From NCBI GenBank assembly GCA_026419785.1, contig JAODTK010003232.1, positions 110,267 through 174,266 on the forward strand: DNA of 64,000 bases, given 5' to 3'. The position numbers and the translations under genes were made by a program. Under the pieces are notes generated by a model. It did no database searches and was not told the DNA's origin. It was given only the letters and a program-made list of their open reading frames with translations. This document shows positions 33,266 through 46,063 of this stretch, one piece after another. Source of the stretch: Sclerodactyla briareus. Its lineage: Eukaryota > Echinodermata > Holothuroidea > Dendrochirotida > Sclerodactylidae. Within the stretch, counting starts at the first letter, position 1. Each line of letters opens with the position of its first letter.

Positions 33266-33599
33266 CAGACGGGGGCCAGTGCAGCGTCTAGCTCGGTGCC
33301 CCGGCACACGCCGGCGGACCACACTCACTTCTCTCACCAAGACCATTCCTGGCCAATTCATTTTTTTATTTCAATACCTGTGTATTTTTTTCATTTCCCA
33401 ACTATTTTTGGAGGCCATCACGTGTCGTGGTCCCTGCACAGAGACCTCTACCAATTCTTCAAACGGTATCTTCCCTAACATTAGCACTAACCTTCACCCC
33501 TCACCACCCCATCGGTGTCGCCAGCCTTACGGATTCTTTTTTTTCGACGGAGGTGAACATGTCCTCCCCAACCCCCGTGAGGAGAGGGAGGTCTAAAAT

Positions 33600-34150
33600 G
33601 TTTACACGCATCGGCATGTCATTATATCCCTACTTCGTGGAAGTTATGGTTTCGGTAACGTCGTCTCCGCCGCCCGCCAACCGGAAGAGTTACCGGTTAC
33701 CGCATTAACTCTCTAACACAATGTCCGATTGACACGAAACTTTGCACACATGTTCGCCCTAGAATATCGGATGGGTTCGAATGTAGGCGTCGCAGCACCA
33801 ATCTGGCGGCGGCCGGCCATCTTGGACTTCCACACGGAATGAATGATAGTGTCAGTACAATAACTTCCCTAGTGCCTAGTCGGAATATCGGATCCATATG
33901 AAACTTCGCACACATGGTCGTCTGATTGAAAAATTGGAAAGGTATTTAAAAAAAAGTTGGCGTCGCGGCCATATTACAGCGGCCATTTTGTTTTTGCGAA
34001 ACTGAGTTTTTTTGCTGATTTGCGCGTTTCGAAGCGTGGCGATCGTCTGAAGACCAACTTTTTTTCGCCCCATACGACCCCACCCGCCGCCACTTTTAAT
34101 TTTTGCGAAATAAATTTTTCCGCAGATTTTGACTTCATTTGAATCGTCTC
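33600..34150. repeat. Repeat family shared with the right edge of the window
   Basis: GTTTCGGTAACGTCGTCTCC, followed by GTTACCGCATTAACTCT and GAAACTTTGCACACATG, resembles 63,765-64,000 (GTTTCGGAGG, TAACGCAACAACTCTTTAAC, GAAACTTGGTACCCTG). Within this copy the GAAACTT(T/C)GCACACATG sentence occurs twice (about 33,738 and 33,901). Confidence 0.6.
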
Positions 34151-34980
34151 GATAATTTTCTAGAATCTTGATAACCGGTACCAAGATCACGATGGAATGT
34201 TCCAAACGCGCCTCAGAGTGCATCAGAGAGCGGCTGCAATCCGAAAGCTGCCAGCCCGGAAACCACACAGAAACGGACTCCGTTTCCGCGCTCATGATGT
34301 GCGCTGATGTAAAAAAAAATGCTTGAATCCTCATAATTAACATTCATAAATGCCTTTATTGGTTTCCTGCAATCTGATAGGCTGAGGAGTTCAATCGAGA
34401 CCGGTTTCGACTCACTAGTGATTGCATATTTCGTTTTTGGGAGAATTTATGGTCCTCTGAAGCCAGTAACCAACCAGCCACTATCACAAACTGAGTTTTT
34501 AAACTGGATCGCTTGTTTGTTTTGGGTACTTGCTGTGTTGACCACATTGGAGGTCACAACTAGATAGCGTAGTCAATACGTACGTATACAACTGATGAAA
34601 CTTAAAAAACGCTGAAGAATATCAGTTAAAATTCACAATTAACGACGATGCGAAAAGTATTCAGATGAATTTTGAGTCGAGACTGTTTATAACACGGTTA
34701 AAGTAAACAAACTTGCATTTCTCACCCTACAACCCCCTAAACTGCTGGAGGAACAATAAAAATCTAGAGATACTCTAGAGATAATGGATCTCTACTCTAT
34801 AGAGGCCAAGCGACTCTTACGTTAGTTTGATACTTCGATCAAAGTTCCTTACTGATGACAATCGTGACGGTTCTTTTTGTGCGTGTGCATGGATACCTGG
34901 AGACGCGCGGCTAAAATTTAACACTGATACAGGCAACGGAAGAGGGTCAATACGCAGATTTTTACAAGCTATTTCCAGAG
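34151..34980. other. Spacer, nothing recognised
   Basis: No supported feature. Confidence 0.4.
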
Positions 34981-34982
34981 AT

Positions 34983-35160
34983 GTTGACTCGAGTCAATTG
35001 ACTCGGACTCGAGTCGGACTCGAGTCCCTATTTTCGTGACTTGCGACTTTAATTGAAATTTTCGCATTGACTCGAGACTTGACTTGGACTTGCAGAGCCG
35101 TCTGAAATGTGACTTGACTTGGACTCGCGATAACTGACTTGTCGCCAACGCAAGTCAGAG
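34983..35160. repeat. GACTCGAGTC / GACTTGACTTGG simple repeat
   Basis: Dense words GACTCGAGTC and GACTTGACTTGGACTTG; the same repeat recurs at 37,765-37,925. Confidence 0.8.
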
Positions 35161-36050
35161 CCCGAATTTAGCCTAATTTGTAGAGATCGCCGTGTCAGAA
35201 TGATCACCAAAATTACAATTGGGCCAATTAGAAATCCCGACTTCGGGCTTCCCGGCCCTACAGAATCAATCCGTAACGTACAAGTAACGATATGCCATCC
35301 ATAGACAACACCAAAATCGGTACCGTGATATTTGGTTTCCCAGTTCCTTTGCACCGTGAATAGTCTACCGGCATATTGATATTAGGCCTATAAAATCATG
35401 CAGCAGCACAGAGTACAGACTGCAGAATGTCGATATGACACTGCGCTGATACCCGATTGTCGTTGATATCGGACCATACCTCACGTACCGGGACGGTTCT
35501 ACCGGTGCTGATAATGAGTTTCGACTGTGACACTGTGTGCATCATAGTAGCTTGCTGTGTCTGGCTCAATCGATATTCGAGAGCCTGCCCATTGGCCACG
35601 TGATGTTTTATTTCCCGTACGTTGGGGCACTCCAAATTTTTTCAGGGATTCACAAATTCGCTTTTGGTAGTGTTCGATGCGATTTAGTATTCATCAGTGT
35701 AAAAGGAATGAGCAAGTTCTTTCATATTCTGACGTTATAATCACAAAAGTCTAAAATAGCTATCTTTGTGTGAGAGAGTAGACGTGGCCCTCATTTTCAG
35801 GAATCTGATTAGACTGCAGCTAGTGAATACCCTCATTCGTTCCAGGAAAGAAATACGCGAGCTGCACTTAGCCTCAGTACAGTACATGCAATAGATAAGC
35901 CTACTGTACTAGCTGCGCTTGCCAGCCGCGCCGAGATCTAATGAAACAGGGCGTCCCAAGTTCCTCAGCTCTCTCTTTCATTGTCAATACCTTTGTTGTA
36001 AGGCCCTTTCCAGTCTGCTAAAACATGTCCCCCAGACTTGTGGGATACAG
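35161..36050. other. Spacer, nothing recognised
   Basis: No supported exon or element. Confidence 0.4.
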
Positions 36051-36190
36051 TAGCGGATACAGAGGGGGGTCCCAGGGGGTCGCCGGCCCCCCCCCTTTTG
36101 GTTCGAGCGTTTCAAAACACTAATGCATTCTACCAATAATGTGGATCCAGGTGGCTTTGGTGAGTCGGACCCCCCCCCCCCACCCCCCAC
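36050..36190 (+). repeat. Dispersed repeat with C/G runs, copy 1
   Basis: TAGCGGATACAGAGGGGGGT, a C run, AAAACACTAATGCATTCTA and AGGTGG recur in the same order at 62,405-62,530. Confidence 0.75.
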
Positions 36191-37019
36191 CACTTTTTGC
36201 CGCTATGTGATGTCATCTGTGCTGAATGTATCACCTCTACATAAGACATACCCATTACAAGATGTACAGACCCTAAAAAATTTGCGCGCTTCGCGCGCAC
36301 TATTGTTTGCTCTCTGTGACATGTTATGTGGTGTCCAATTGTACTATATGCAAGGTCGGCACCACAGAGAAGGGAGGGCAGGCATTTGCCACCTATTAGG
36401 GAATCTATCCCCCAAATAAAATTGTGTAAATAACGTTTCAAGACATGTTATTTGTAGTAGGTGGGGTGAGGTGTTACACTATGAGGGATAAAGTGTTATG
36501 TGTGATACGATATCTTGTCCCCTATAGGGCATCTCCGTGTGAACCTCCGAAAATTTGGCGCGCTTCGCGCGCGTTGCCGGCTCTCGTTAACTTATTGTAG
36601 ATCCACCTTATACTGGTCCCATGCACGAGCAAATATGTGAGTATACACTCATCCATCATTGGCTATATAGCCTACGCTATCTTCATTACCTCATAGCTTA
36701 CACATATGCCCTCTTCTCCAGCTCAAAACCCATGATTTAATTTTCTCTCTTGAGTTTTTTCTTCATTGTTAAAGGGTTAATACCTAATAGAATAAACAAT
36801 CGATGGGGGTGCAGTATATCCCCCTGCGAGATTCCGTAGAAGCGTTTGTATATTTGAGAAACATATCAAAATCAGTATTCAACACTTGACTGACTTAGGC
36901 TGATTTTGAGTGAGGAAGTTATTTCAAATCCAGATTCAGAATCCAGAAAAAACATGACATTTAGAGAAAATTTGAAAATAAGTAAATGAGAATGGTATAG
37001 GTAACGGGTCGTCGGGGGT

Positions 37020-37140
37020 AGGGTGAGGTAAAAAAAAAAAAAAAGGTTGGAACCCGGGAGGAAGCCGCGCCATTGTTCCCTGGAGCCAATTGACCCCCCT
37101 CCCCTTTTGAAATCCTTGATCCGCCCCTGGGATATTTTGC
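37020..37140 (-). repeat. Dispersed repeat ending in GATCCGCCCCTG
   Basis: An A run, then CCCTGGAGCCAATTGACCCC and TTGAAATCCTTGATCCGCCC; this has the look of a common dispersed repeat. Only one copy is seen in the window, so it rests on pattern alone. Confidence 0.35.
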
Positions 37141-37764
37141 CGATAACAGCATTCCTCATAGTTGCTCTTGATCATTACATTGAATATTTGTTGACTGAAT
37201 CTTTGTTTTGTTTACTCATGTTTTGCCACATTGTGTGTTGTATCTAATGAATAATTGAAGGGCGTTGTGGCATGTTTGGATTTCCTAGCTCACATAATGC
37301 ACTCAAGGGGTGGACTGAGGACAGTGTACGTAACTGTGCATTTTTCACATCATTATTTTTGACTGTTTGATGACCCCCTCAGATTGAGAGGGTATGTAGC
37401 ATCCTAATCCTGGTGAATTTGGGGTGGTTTATGATCTGTTCTGGTGGCTGAAAGATGGGAGAATTCTTACATGAATGGTACTAATGTCTATGACTCACGA
37501 CTCCTTAGTCTATGGGGTACTACACACAAGTGGTCATGGTGACACGACTGACCACACAAAGGCTTTGAAGAGATGTGATGTCCGTTTTATGGTTCATCTG
37601 CCCCAATTCACATTTTCAGTTTTCGTCTACAGTAACAGTGCCTCAATACATGAATCTTTGTCTGCTTCAGATTTGAATATAACTGGGGAAAAGTAGCGTT
37701 CGCCACTCCTCCACGGTCGCATGCAGTTGGATCCCGCAAGACAAAATTTGATACATTTAATAGT

Positions 37765-37925
37765 GCCTTGTGACTTGACTTGTGACTTGACTGCATTCAG
37801 TCTAATTGACTTGACTTGCTACTAACTGCTCTACTTGTGACTTGACTTGGAGCCCGAGCGAAGACTGTGACTTGACCCTTGGACTTGCACTCTCTGCTTG
37901 TGGAGACTCGACTTGGCTTCAGCAA
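37765..37925. repeat. GTGACTTGACTTG simple repeat
   Basis: About ten TGACTTGACT-type words; the second patch of the repeat at 34,983. Confidence 0.8.
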
Positions 37926-39840
37926 GTGACTGTCAACCATCCTCTGCTTTTCCGAATTGGTTGTAACGTGAATCTAACCTCACCTTAAATATTACTCTAA
38001 CAGTAAACACAATTGGTTCCTATACAATACCGACATTCAACCACAAAACCAACCGGTCGTTGGGTAAATCTGTTTGGTAATCGCCTGAGAAGTAACGAAT
38101 TTCGCGGAAAGCGCGCGACATTTGGGGCACATCATCTGCCTGGATAATGATATATAAATTGATATAAAAATTGAAATTCAGCAATCCTGACTGTTATGAG
38201 GAAAGTGGGAATTCACCAGTTCGCCGTTACGTCAGTGCGTGTACGCGCTGTGGCCTAATGTTATTAGTTGCCATGGGTGGCGATTTGTGTTGTCGGTTGG
38301 GGGGGGACGGAGCGCCACCACCGGTGGCGCGTTAGGGACAAGAAATTTTCGTTTGCCAGAGCCCCCTAGATTGCAGGAACAGGCAATTCCCATGACTCAT
38401 GGACAGTCCGCAGCATTCCTAACCTTGGATAACAATGGTTTATTTCCGGAAGGTCGCCAAAAACTTATGCGAATAGGATCAAATTTCAAGGTTTGCGTTG
38501 GGTGCTGTGACATTCTGAATACGATGCAAGTGAGGTTTCAGTCATGAAGGCATCAATCGAAAATGGGGACAATGCCACACCACTACGTTCGCGCGAAGCG
38601 CGAGATTTTGCAGGAGGATCCATTTGACCAACGAGCACATGACTGACCACTCTCTGACCTATCATTTACGATAGGGCAGGCCTGAGTTTTTTACTTGAAG
38701 ATTACGGCCCCCCGTTTTTATCTCTTTGCTGAACACAGGCGCATGGGAGGGGAATTTCACTTGGAGCCAGAATTTGGTCCAAATGAGTATAAAACACAGA
38801 AGTAAACAGCCACTGCGCGCGAAGCGCGCGCGAAAATTTTACCCTTTTGGACATTCATCTAAAAGACAGGCAATCTTTTGATATAAACTTGTCTTCACCA
38901 AAAATTTTAATCATGTCTTTGCACGAAATGTGGGTTCTGGCCGAATTTCGCGAATGACTATTCATGGGTTTCAACCCGCACGGGTGTGCACTGCCCCATT
39001 GTATGGCACTCGTGCACGCAAATGATTTCAAAAAAGGTTCGCACCCATAAATTGATTGCGTAATACTCTATTTTAAATTTGCAGATAGACCATATTTTGC
39101 CAAAACAAATCATAGGTCCCGCCAGGTGGTTAGACTTAGCCTAAATCGCCCCAACGTTCTTCCCTCCAAAGACAAAAGACGTTTACACTTTTGGGCATTC
39201 CGATCGAAAAGTCAGAAATATTTGGACTTCACTTTGGACAGCCTTTTCTTCACTTGAATTGTGAATCATGTCTTTCTGACAACGTATTTGTGAGCCAGTT
39301 CCTGGTTGCATTTTCGATGCCGCACCGTAAGCCCTCATAGTGATAGTATGTGCACAGCGTAGTGCACCTAACTTAAACAAGTGGTCGCACCATAATAAAT
39401 AACAAATCACAGATCACGCCAGGTGTTTAGACTACCCCGTCGTCTTCACCCCTTCACCCAAGATTTTTTTTTAGCGATTTGTTTGACAACGTCCAATGAA
39501 GGAGAGACACACCTTAAGATGGTGGTGAAGCTAGTCTTATGTAAACGACAAGGGATTGGAGGAGAAACCCTTCTTCTCATTGATTAATGAGAACAACTCA
39601 GAGTAAGTTTCACGGCATTTTTTGTTGAGGAACATCATATGTTTGCAGAAGGCACATCATATGTCTGAACACTACCGACAAATGAAATATCCGCGCGGGT
39701 ACAACGCGCAAAAAATTCGAAAATGGAGCAGCAGAAGTCACTCAACTCGATCATTTAGGTTCATTCATGCAGGTGTTGACCATGGCTGATGATGGGACTG
39801 TCGGAGACAGGTCAGGCGGAACATAGCAGTAGGGATTCAA
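37926..39840. other. Spacer, nothing recognised apart from the CG palindromes
   Basis: No supported exon. Open frames here lack splice context. Confidence 0.4.
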
Positions 39841-39945
39841 ATATTGGGGGGACAAAATGCATTGCGTCCCCCCACCAACCCAATATTGGGGGGACGCCGT
39901 TCCCCCCCCCCCCCCGTCCCCCCATGAGGCGCCGCTGGTTTGTGC
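39841..39945 (-). repeat. GGGGGGAC-type repeat, copy 1
   Basis: Reverse complement GGCGCCTCATGGGGGGACGG, a G run, AACGGCGTCCCCCCAATATT and so on matches 63,370-63,475 block for block. Confidence 0.7.
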
Positions 39946-40072
39946 ACACTGAAGGGTTTAAATCCTGAATTCTTTTTTTTGCAAGTCGGATTACTCACGT
40001 TTTGTATGCGCGTGTTGCGAACTTATGACACCGCTACAAAATATTACTGACAAAACATTTCAGGTCATGTGA

Positions 40073-41196
40073 ATGGAAGGAACTGTACATAAAATTGTGG
40101 TGAAAAGTTTGAAAAAACGAGTAAGTCCCATTGAGTTTCACGAGATTTATATCCAGTGATGTCTGTACGTGATTTTGGCTATGGTGAAGTATACGTCGTT
40201 AGCGCGTATCTCGGATCCAGGCATGAAGACGATGTTTTGAAAATTCAAGAGGGGTGTTCAGAATCGAGGAGTGGGATCTCAGTTTAGTGATATGGAATAC
40301 AGCGCAAATAGTAATACCGGCAACTTTTTCACCGTGGATCAACAATACGCTGAGATATCTCTTGGGCATCGACTGGAGGAACATATATTACAGGACATCG
40401 AAGAGCGAGTGATGAGAAACTGCGGACAAGAAGGAATCTAAAAAAAATAAACCGCACGAAAAATGAAAGAAATTTTCATCACAAGAAATGGCAATGAAGT
40501 TGGAAGAATGTAAATATGGGAGGGTGTTAGGAAACGAGAAGACAATCAACACGAAGAATTGGTAACCAACCACACTTTCATCACTCTATCAACAATTTTA
40601 AAGAGCAGACGGAATAAAGTAGCAGCATCAAACTCCGGATTTTCGATGCCTTTATAAAGGTATTTTTCTGTATAATGCGAACTGTGGGGTACAAAGAAGA
40701 ATCTGATCCAAAATGACACTTTCCAAGAAGACTACTCCGCAATATTTTCAACATCACCTGGACATAACAATTGGATACCAAACGACGAACTCTATGATGT
40801 GACCAATCAAATCCCTTGGTCTTACGTAGTAGCACATAGACTTTTGAGATTTTTTGGTCAGGTCGCGAGACGGCAGAAAAGCTCCAGCGAAGACCGCTCT
40901 ACGAAACATTGAGCCCTACTGCTAAACCAGTTGGAAGACCCGTGCCTACCTTGCTCGGAAAATCAAATCGCAACTTCAGGGACATCAACATTAACAGTTT
41001 CGAGGAAGGCATAAATCTTGTGGCAAGTCGGGATACGGCTGAGATTGATCACGGAGCATGTCGGATAGACGAGACTCAACCTACTACTACTGGCACTAGG
41101 AGTGGGGGCGGAATGGCCTTCCGCCCCTACATTTATCACGGAGGGAGGCTGCCCCCCCCCACCGGCTCCTACGCCCTTGCGTTTAGATTATCTTGA
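40073..41196 (+). pseudogene. Coding-like tract of unknown family, broken by several frameshifts
   Basis: Successive open stretches in changing frames all have normal protein composition. They are: an ATG at 40,073 giving MEGTVHKIVVKSLKKRVSPI (to 40,156); 40,159-40,287 (SVRDFGYGEVYVVSAYLGS); 40,241-40,441 (SANSNTGNFFTVDQQYAEIS then RLEEHILQDIEERVMRN); 40,679-40,912 (DTFQEDYSAIFSTSPGHNN then WIPNDELYDVTNQIPWSYVV); and 40,834-41,196 (LYETLSPTAKPVGRPVPTLL then NSFEEGINLVASRDTAEID). Breaks lie at or near an 8-base A run (40,440) and a T run (40,854). Together they suggest one protein of roughly 350 residues. I recognise no domain. It may be a decayed gene, a transposon protein, or an intact gene with indel errors. 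The end grades into a CG-palindromic repeat at 41,100-41,160. Confidence 0.45.
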
Positions 41197-43670
41197 AAGT
41201 CCTTTCGTTAGCGATTGGATATTTCACAAGGCCACTACGCATTGTTGGCGTTCCTTTTCCAGGATACTAGGGGAAATCTGGCAGCCCTGAACTAACCAGC
41301 TACAGGCTAGTAGTAGCTTACATCGCACTGTCAACTAGACTAGACCGCAGAGGCGAAACAGGAGTCAGGCTGCTCTTGTTCTCGAAAATGAGAAAGAATT
41401 ATCCGATCGTTGACAGTTTTATCACCTTTGAGTCGGCGTAGTCAGTGGAACCATATGGCTAATTTCCCTAGAATGTGCCCTTTCTCTATTCTCTGTTCAA
41501 TCTGCTTTTCATCAGTGAATTTCTTGCTTTGGATCTTCTCAACTTGTTGTGAATGTGACAAATTGCTGGTGGTGATCTCATCCAAGCAACAATACAAGCA
41601 GACACTGCACAAGCTATCATCTCATGGACCTTTTCCTAAATTAGACGGAACTTTATAAGCATTTTATTGATTTTCGATCGGTTGCACTCACCAATATGTC
41701 CCATTCTGTAATCACCTAGGGCTAGGCTTAGTGGTATGGGCCTATAACAACCCACCCCCATTCACTAACCATCTCATAGTCATACACCCATGTACACCTG
41801 CCAATCATGCCCGGATGACAAATACATACCCTAGTCTTACTTCGCTAGCTTTAGGCCTAGGCAAGGTATTCCTCATAGGGTTACTGTTGGAGGTTGTATC
41901 CTTGCTGCATCCGTGCCTTTGTCCAACATGCACGAGAAAGAAGTTGCAAGAAGTTCATTATGCAATCATGCTCAGAGGAATCCCTAGCCTGCTGTGGACT
42001 ATACACTAGCCTAGTCCGTACTAGAACTAACCCTCAGTCGTTTCAAAAATATTCCTGCATGTTGGTGCTGCTGGGCAACTCATACTTCCCGCGAACCATT
42101 TCCCCGGTGGAACAGCGCCCCCAGACATAGTCCATTGGATAATGGAAACACCTTCATGAGGGCAAGTTCCCAACTGGTGCCGGCAGCAATAGTTTCTCCC
42201 TGCACACCAACTATCCTCCATTGAATGCCTATTAGGGCGCATTGGAGTAATTGACAAACCAAGAACTACATTATGGCGCGGTGCACTCATTTAAATAAAA
42301 CCCACTGACATGAGATTGCCTAAATCACACTCCAAAGTTACGCCAAGGCTAAAGTATCCATACCCCGGGGAAAATAAAAAAATGTCCGGAAATACCTGAC
42401 ATATAGGCATGTGTGTATGATGTGTATGTCATGTGAATCCGATCAATCCCCCATTGTATCGGTCCGAATAACCTAACTCTGCATACTGTGCTGCAGAAAT
42501 AAAATCTATTTCTCAGTTGCCATTTCATTTATAAATTTATTTGCAACTTTCTGGATATAATGGCTTTAGTAATTAGTTTGAGCTACATTTGGGACCCCCT
42601 CTGGTATTAACCATATTGATACAATGGGTCGGGTCGCCAGAAAAAAAAAAGGGGGCCGCCTCCTCCTCATTTTTCGGAAGGGGGACGCTAAACATGTTAT
42701 TATTTTTACTTGGCCTAAGTAACCTAACTTCAGGGGGTCACGCACTTTGAATTCCATACCATAGTATCAGAGAGCCACAACTTTGCTGAACAACAGAAAC
42801 AAGTTGAATGTTTTTGGATTTGGAACGAAATTAAATAATCGTATTCAGTCCAATAGACCCGCCCAATGCACTCAGGCAATCTCGCAACATGCACCTTTAT
42901 TAGGACAAACGCTCGTCGAACTAGAACATGTTAGTATGCTCCATTCAACTACATAGATACCACAAAAGTCTAAAACAGTTGTCAAACCTACTATACAGTA
43001 TTCTGGGGATAACTGGGTTCTCTGTCTCAAGTCCCTGACAGTACATTACCCTTCATACTGGGTAACTTGAGACACCTTTTTTGAAGACTGAAAAATTGTG
43101 CATACTAAGGGAAAACTAAAATGCTGTCCAACCATGGCTGTAGAGGTTTCATACTTAGCATGTAGATTGGCCACCTGGTCTGGTCCGAAGTCATTCTGAT
43201 TTTTTGTGATGTAAATACGTCGAAGGAATCACACCATTGTTACGATCTTGTTCCTCAGATCAGGGACGAAAGGGGGATCAGAGTCCAGGGGTTACTTTCA
43301 AAAGAAAGAGCCCCTGGTTTGGGAAATTTGGCATGGGACCAGTGGTTATTTTGGTAGGACCAGGACTCTGATCACTTTCTCGACTTCTGCAATGAGGAGG
43401 ACCAAGGCTCAAATGACAGAGAAGCACCCCAGGTCTATAAACCTGCCCCATCATTCTCCAACTGAAGCTCAGTCTGCCATCGAACATGAAATAGTGCTTG
43501 CTGCATTCAATAGTTAGGCCTAGTACCTAAGCTAAATGAGACAGTTGAAGACCCAAGGGGCTATTTGCCCCGAGAAATTGCCCCTGGTTCATACATTTTC
43601 ATTAGGACCTGGGTTATTGATGTATTTTAGAGGGCCCCCACTTATCGTGAAACCTCGGTTCCTCTTTCAG
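41197..43670. other. Spacer; OAF upstream exons not found
   Basis: The exon for the OAF signal peptide and N-terminus should lie 5' of 43,671, but none was recognised here or farther upstream. Confidence 0.4.
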
Positions 43671-43800
43671 GAAGTACGATCCGAGGCTGACTATTCTTGG
43701 AGATGCGAGAGACAGAAAGTTGTATCAGAGACTGTGCTTTGTTAACCATCTCCAGAAGACCTCCTTCATCTCCACCGATGCCATGTCAAAACTCAGACAG
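43671..43800 (+). CDS. OAF: Out-at-first (OAF) homologue, internal exon
   Basis: Between CCTCTTTCAG and a gtactg donor the exon encodes KYDPRLTILGDARDRKLYQR followed by LCFVNHLQKTSFISTDAMSK-LRQ. Known animal OAF proteins have ILG....(Q)..ALCFVT.L......S(E)AM..LRQKNP at this place, so the match covers most of the exon. OAF is a secreted, cysteine-rich protein first described in Drosophila; its biochemical role is poorly known. The exon starts with one base of a split codon and ends in phase 0. No internal stop or frameshift is present. The next exon, expected to begin with the K-N-P segment, was not identified between 43,801 and 45,972. Confidence 0.85.
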
Positions 43801-45972
43801 GTACTGTTCGATTGAATAAGTATGTTCATGTGGTTGTAAGAGAGCATGCTTACGACTAACAAACTCTGATATAGTCAAGGTTCTCTCCATGGTGGCATCT
43901 TTACAACTCCACTACTCTTTGACGAACACAGTTGAACGTCTTGATAGCTGCGGACGGCAAAATTCCTGTGGGATACCCGAGTTCTTCCCAACCAATCCAC
44001 ATTCATGTTTTTTTTTGTTCAATTTAATGACCTTACTGAATTGTCATAACGGGAATGGCGTTGGAAGTGAGAAACAGTCTAACTCATTGGCCTAATTTTG
44101 CTATTGAGTTCCCAGCACAAGTACTCATTAAATCATTCTAGGCCTGTTATAATAGCTACATAAAGCCTACCCAACAGAACTAAACATGTGAAAACAACTC
44201 TCTTTCTGGGTCACCAGCCAATCATCCGAGGGCAGCGAGAGGGGTGTGGAGACAAATTCATTCCCCCCTGGAGATAGGTTTTATTGTTCACTAGGCGCAG
44301 CCAGGACCTTCTGGACAGATAAGTAAAACACTGGGTAGGGCTAGGAGGATAATGTAAACAAACCTCTTCCACTGTCCACAGAGAAGGCTACTCAATGGAA
44401 GTTGGAAATTGCGGGGTAACATTAATGGATTGATTGAAATCTAATCACACTATGACAAACATGAAGAACTCAGCAGAGCCAGTGGCATGCTTCATGCACC
44501 CACCAAGTTTCAACCTGATTGCATGTACGGGTCAGAAATTACGAATGAAGACGATGTGGATAATTAATTGGATTTAATTTAAATTTCATTGCACTGATGT
44601 GCAAAAAAAGTAACTTAGCCTAGCCAGTGGCATGCTTCATGCACCCACCAAGTTTCAACCTGATTGCATGTATGTTTGGAAGTTCTGCATGAACATGACG
44701 AACCGACGAGACTATACGGACGAACAACGCCAAGAAAGGATGGAGAAGACATGAATTGTAAGATGCTAACCGTGCTAAAAAGAACCCCACATCATCCCAT
44801 GTTTCACTTTGACTATGTTACTGTAATTAGTTTGGTGAAATCTAATTTTTTTTCTGCAGTGATATCAAGAGGTTTGTCTGGTGGGGGGAGGGGGGGTTAG
44901 GTCAGGACACAAGGGGAGTGTGCCCTCATTAATAGCCTCAATTTCCCCATTGGCAAATAAATGCAGTTTACGAGCCTCTAGACACGTGCTACCATTATTG
45001 CTGGGGCAACATTTGATAAACAACTAAAGAGTTCACTGAACACAAAAATAGTTGTTTTGTGTTGAAAATCTATTAGTCACAGGGTCAAGGGGTTCGAGAG
45101 ATGTGTTGTGTTTGGCACACTGTGGCCACATGAACCGATTTAGGTACCCTATGACCCTTGCTGCTACATGATTAAATCTCATTCACTGAAACTGACCAGG
45201 CCCATTTGGACTTGCAGCAGCAGATTTGGTTGGACATTCATCTTCATCAACTTTGAAGGTGAGACTAGGTCAATTGGTTGTGTCATATATGAAGCACTTC
45301 AGGGCTGACAAACTTCAGTCCCCTCTATGATGCTTCCTTTCATTGTTATCTGCGAGTCACTCTCTTTGACCCTTCTGATCGTGAAACGAGATCAGCAGTC
45401 AAGAACCAACTCAATTCCAATTCAGTTTCATGTGTATGTTATGTTCGCACTTCATTTTTGTTGTAATAATTTGGATTAAGTGGTGAACAGGATAACTTGG
45501 TCCACTTTTCTCCTCAAACTCCTCTTACATACTAACACAACACCCCCCCCCCCTCCTCTATTTAGAGATATTAGTCCTTACTGGCGAATTCCACCTCTCC
45601 AATTGGAGCTAGAGGAAGACGATGGAGTGGCCAGATTGGGAGAGGCAGAATCTTCTTAATAGAAGGGGTGGCGTGTGAAGAATGAGAAGTTGTCGTCGCT
45701 CTCAGACCCTAAAACCAGGTAGTTTCTTGGAATCCGGCCTTCTGTTTGCATCTCATAATTGATACCCCCATAATGAGTACATAGTCCATCTATTCTGAAT
45801 CAGCAGTCCAGGAGTCAAAAAGCTTAACGATTTCTGTTTTTTTTTTTCTGAAATTCATCTTTCAGAAAAATCCCGGCACTGTTTCGTAATCCGCGCAGGA
45901 TGACCTGGGCCGTGCGAGCTTCCCAAATGGATATGAGCAGTGTTAACCTAGCCAGGGTCCCGCATTTTTCAG
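43801..45972 (+). other. OAF intron region; one OAF exon unaccounted for
   Basis: About 30 residues present in other OAF proteins (K-N-P... to the ..SPH.. segment) are missing between the two recognised exons. A short stretch at 45,210-45,258 (AHLDLQQQIWLDIHLHQL, ending in a gtgaga donor) is open in one frame but not clearly homologous. A C run precedes an acceptor-like site at 45,566. Confidence 0.4.
44478..44672. repeat. Direct repeat of about 49 bp
   Basis: AGCCAGTGGCATGCTTCATG plus the following 29 bases (to GATTGCATGTA) occur at about 44,478-44,526 and, essentially unchanged, at about 44,622-44,671. Confidence 0.8.
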
Positions 45973-46063
45973 TTTTACAAGGGTAAACATATCAAGGATG
46001 CGTGCTTGGAGGCCAAGACCACAACCTACACTAGAGAGGCCGATCTCAAACTGTGGTCAAAAG
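45973..46063 (+). CDS. OAF: OAF homologue, internal exon with CxEA..TYTREAD motif
   Basis: After CCCGCATTTTTCAG the exon reads FYKGKHIKDACLEAKTTTYT and then READLKLWSK, ending in a split codon at a gtatgg donor. Vertebrate OAF has a closely similar stretch (..LHN.CAEA.DA.YTR..DV..W..). The phase (one base left over) fits the exon at 56,123 exactly, giving W-S-K-G-V-N-A-T-F. The frame is intact. The cysteine is one of the set that stays in the mature secreted protein. Confidence 0.85.

Larger units (their letters stand above)
36284..38842. repeat. Four CG-rich palindromes GCGCGCTTCGCGCGC
   Basis: Copies at about 36,286-36,303 and 36,553-36,571 read AAATTTGCGCGCTTCGCGCG. Copies at about 38,588-38,602 and 38,814-38,833 are in the opposite sense (GCGCGCGAAGCGCGCGCGAA then AATTTT). 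CpG content is far above the neighbourhood. Confidence 0.75.

Noticed and set aside
33876..34343. 155-codon minus-strand ORF
   Set aside because: It lies across a dispersed repeat shared with the window's right edge and has no protein-like conservation between copies.
45566..45659. Possible 30-codon terminal exon (DISPYWRIPPLQLELEEDDG...) after a strong pyrimidine tract
   Set aside because: Its phase does not fit either neighbouring OAF exon and the peptide resembles nothing in OAF; kept only as a curiosity.
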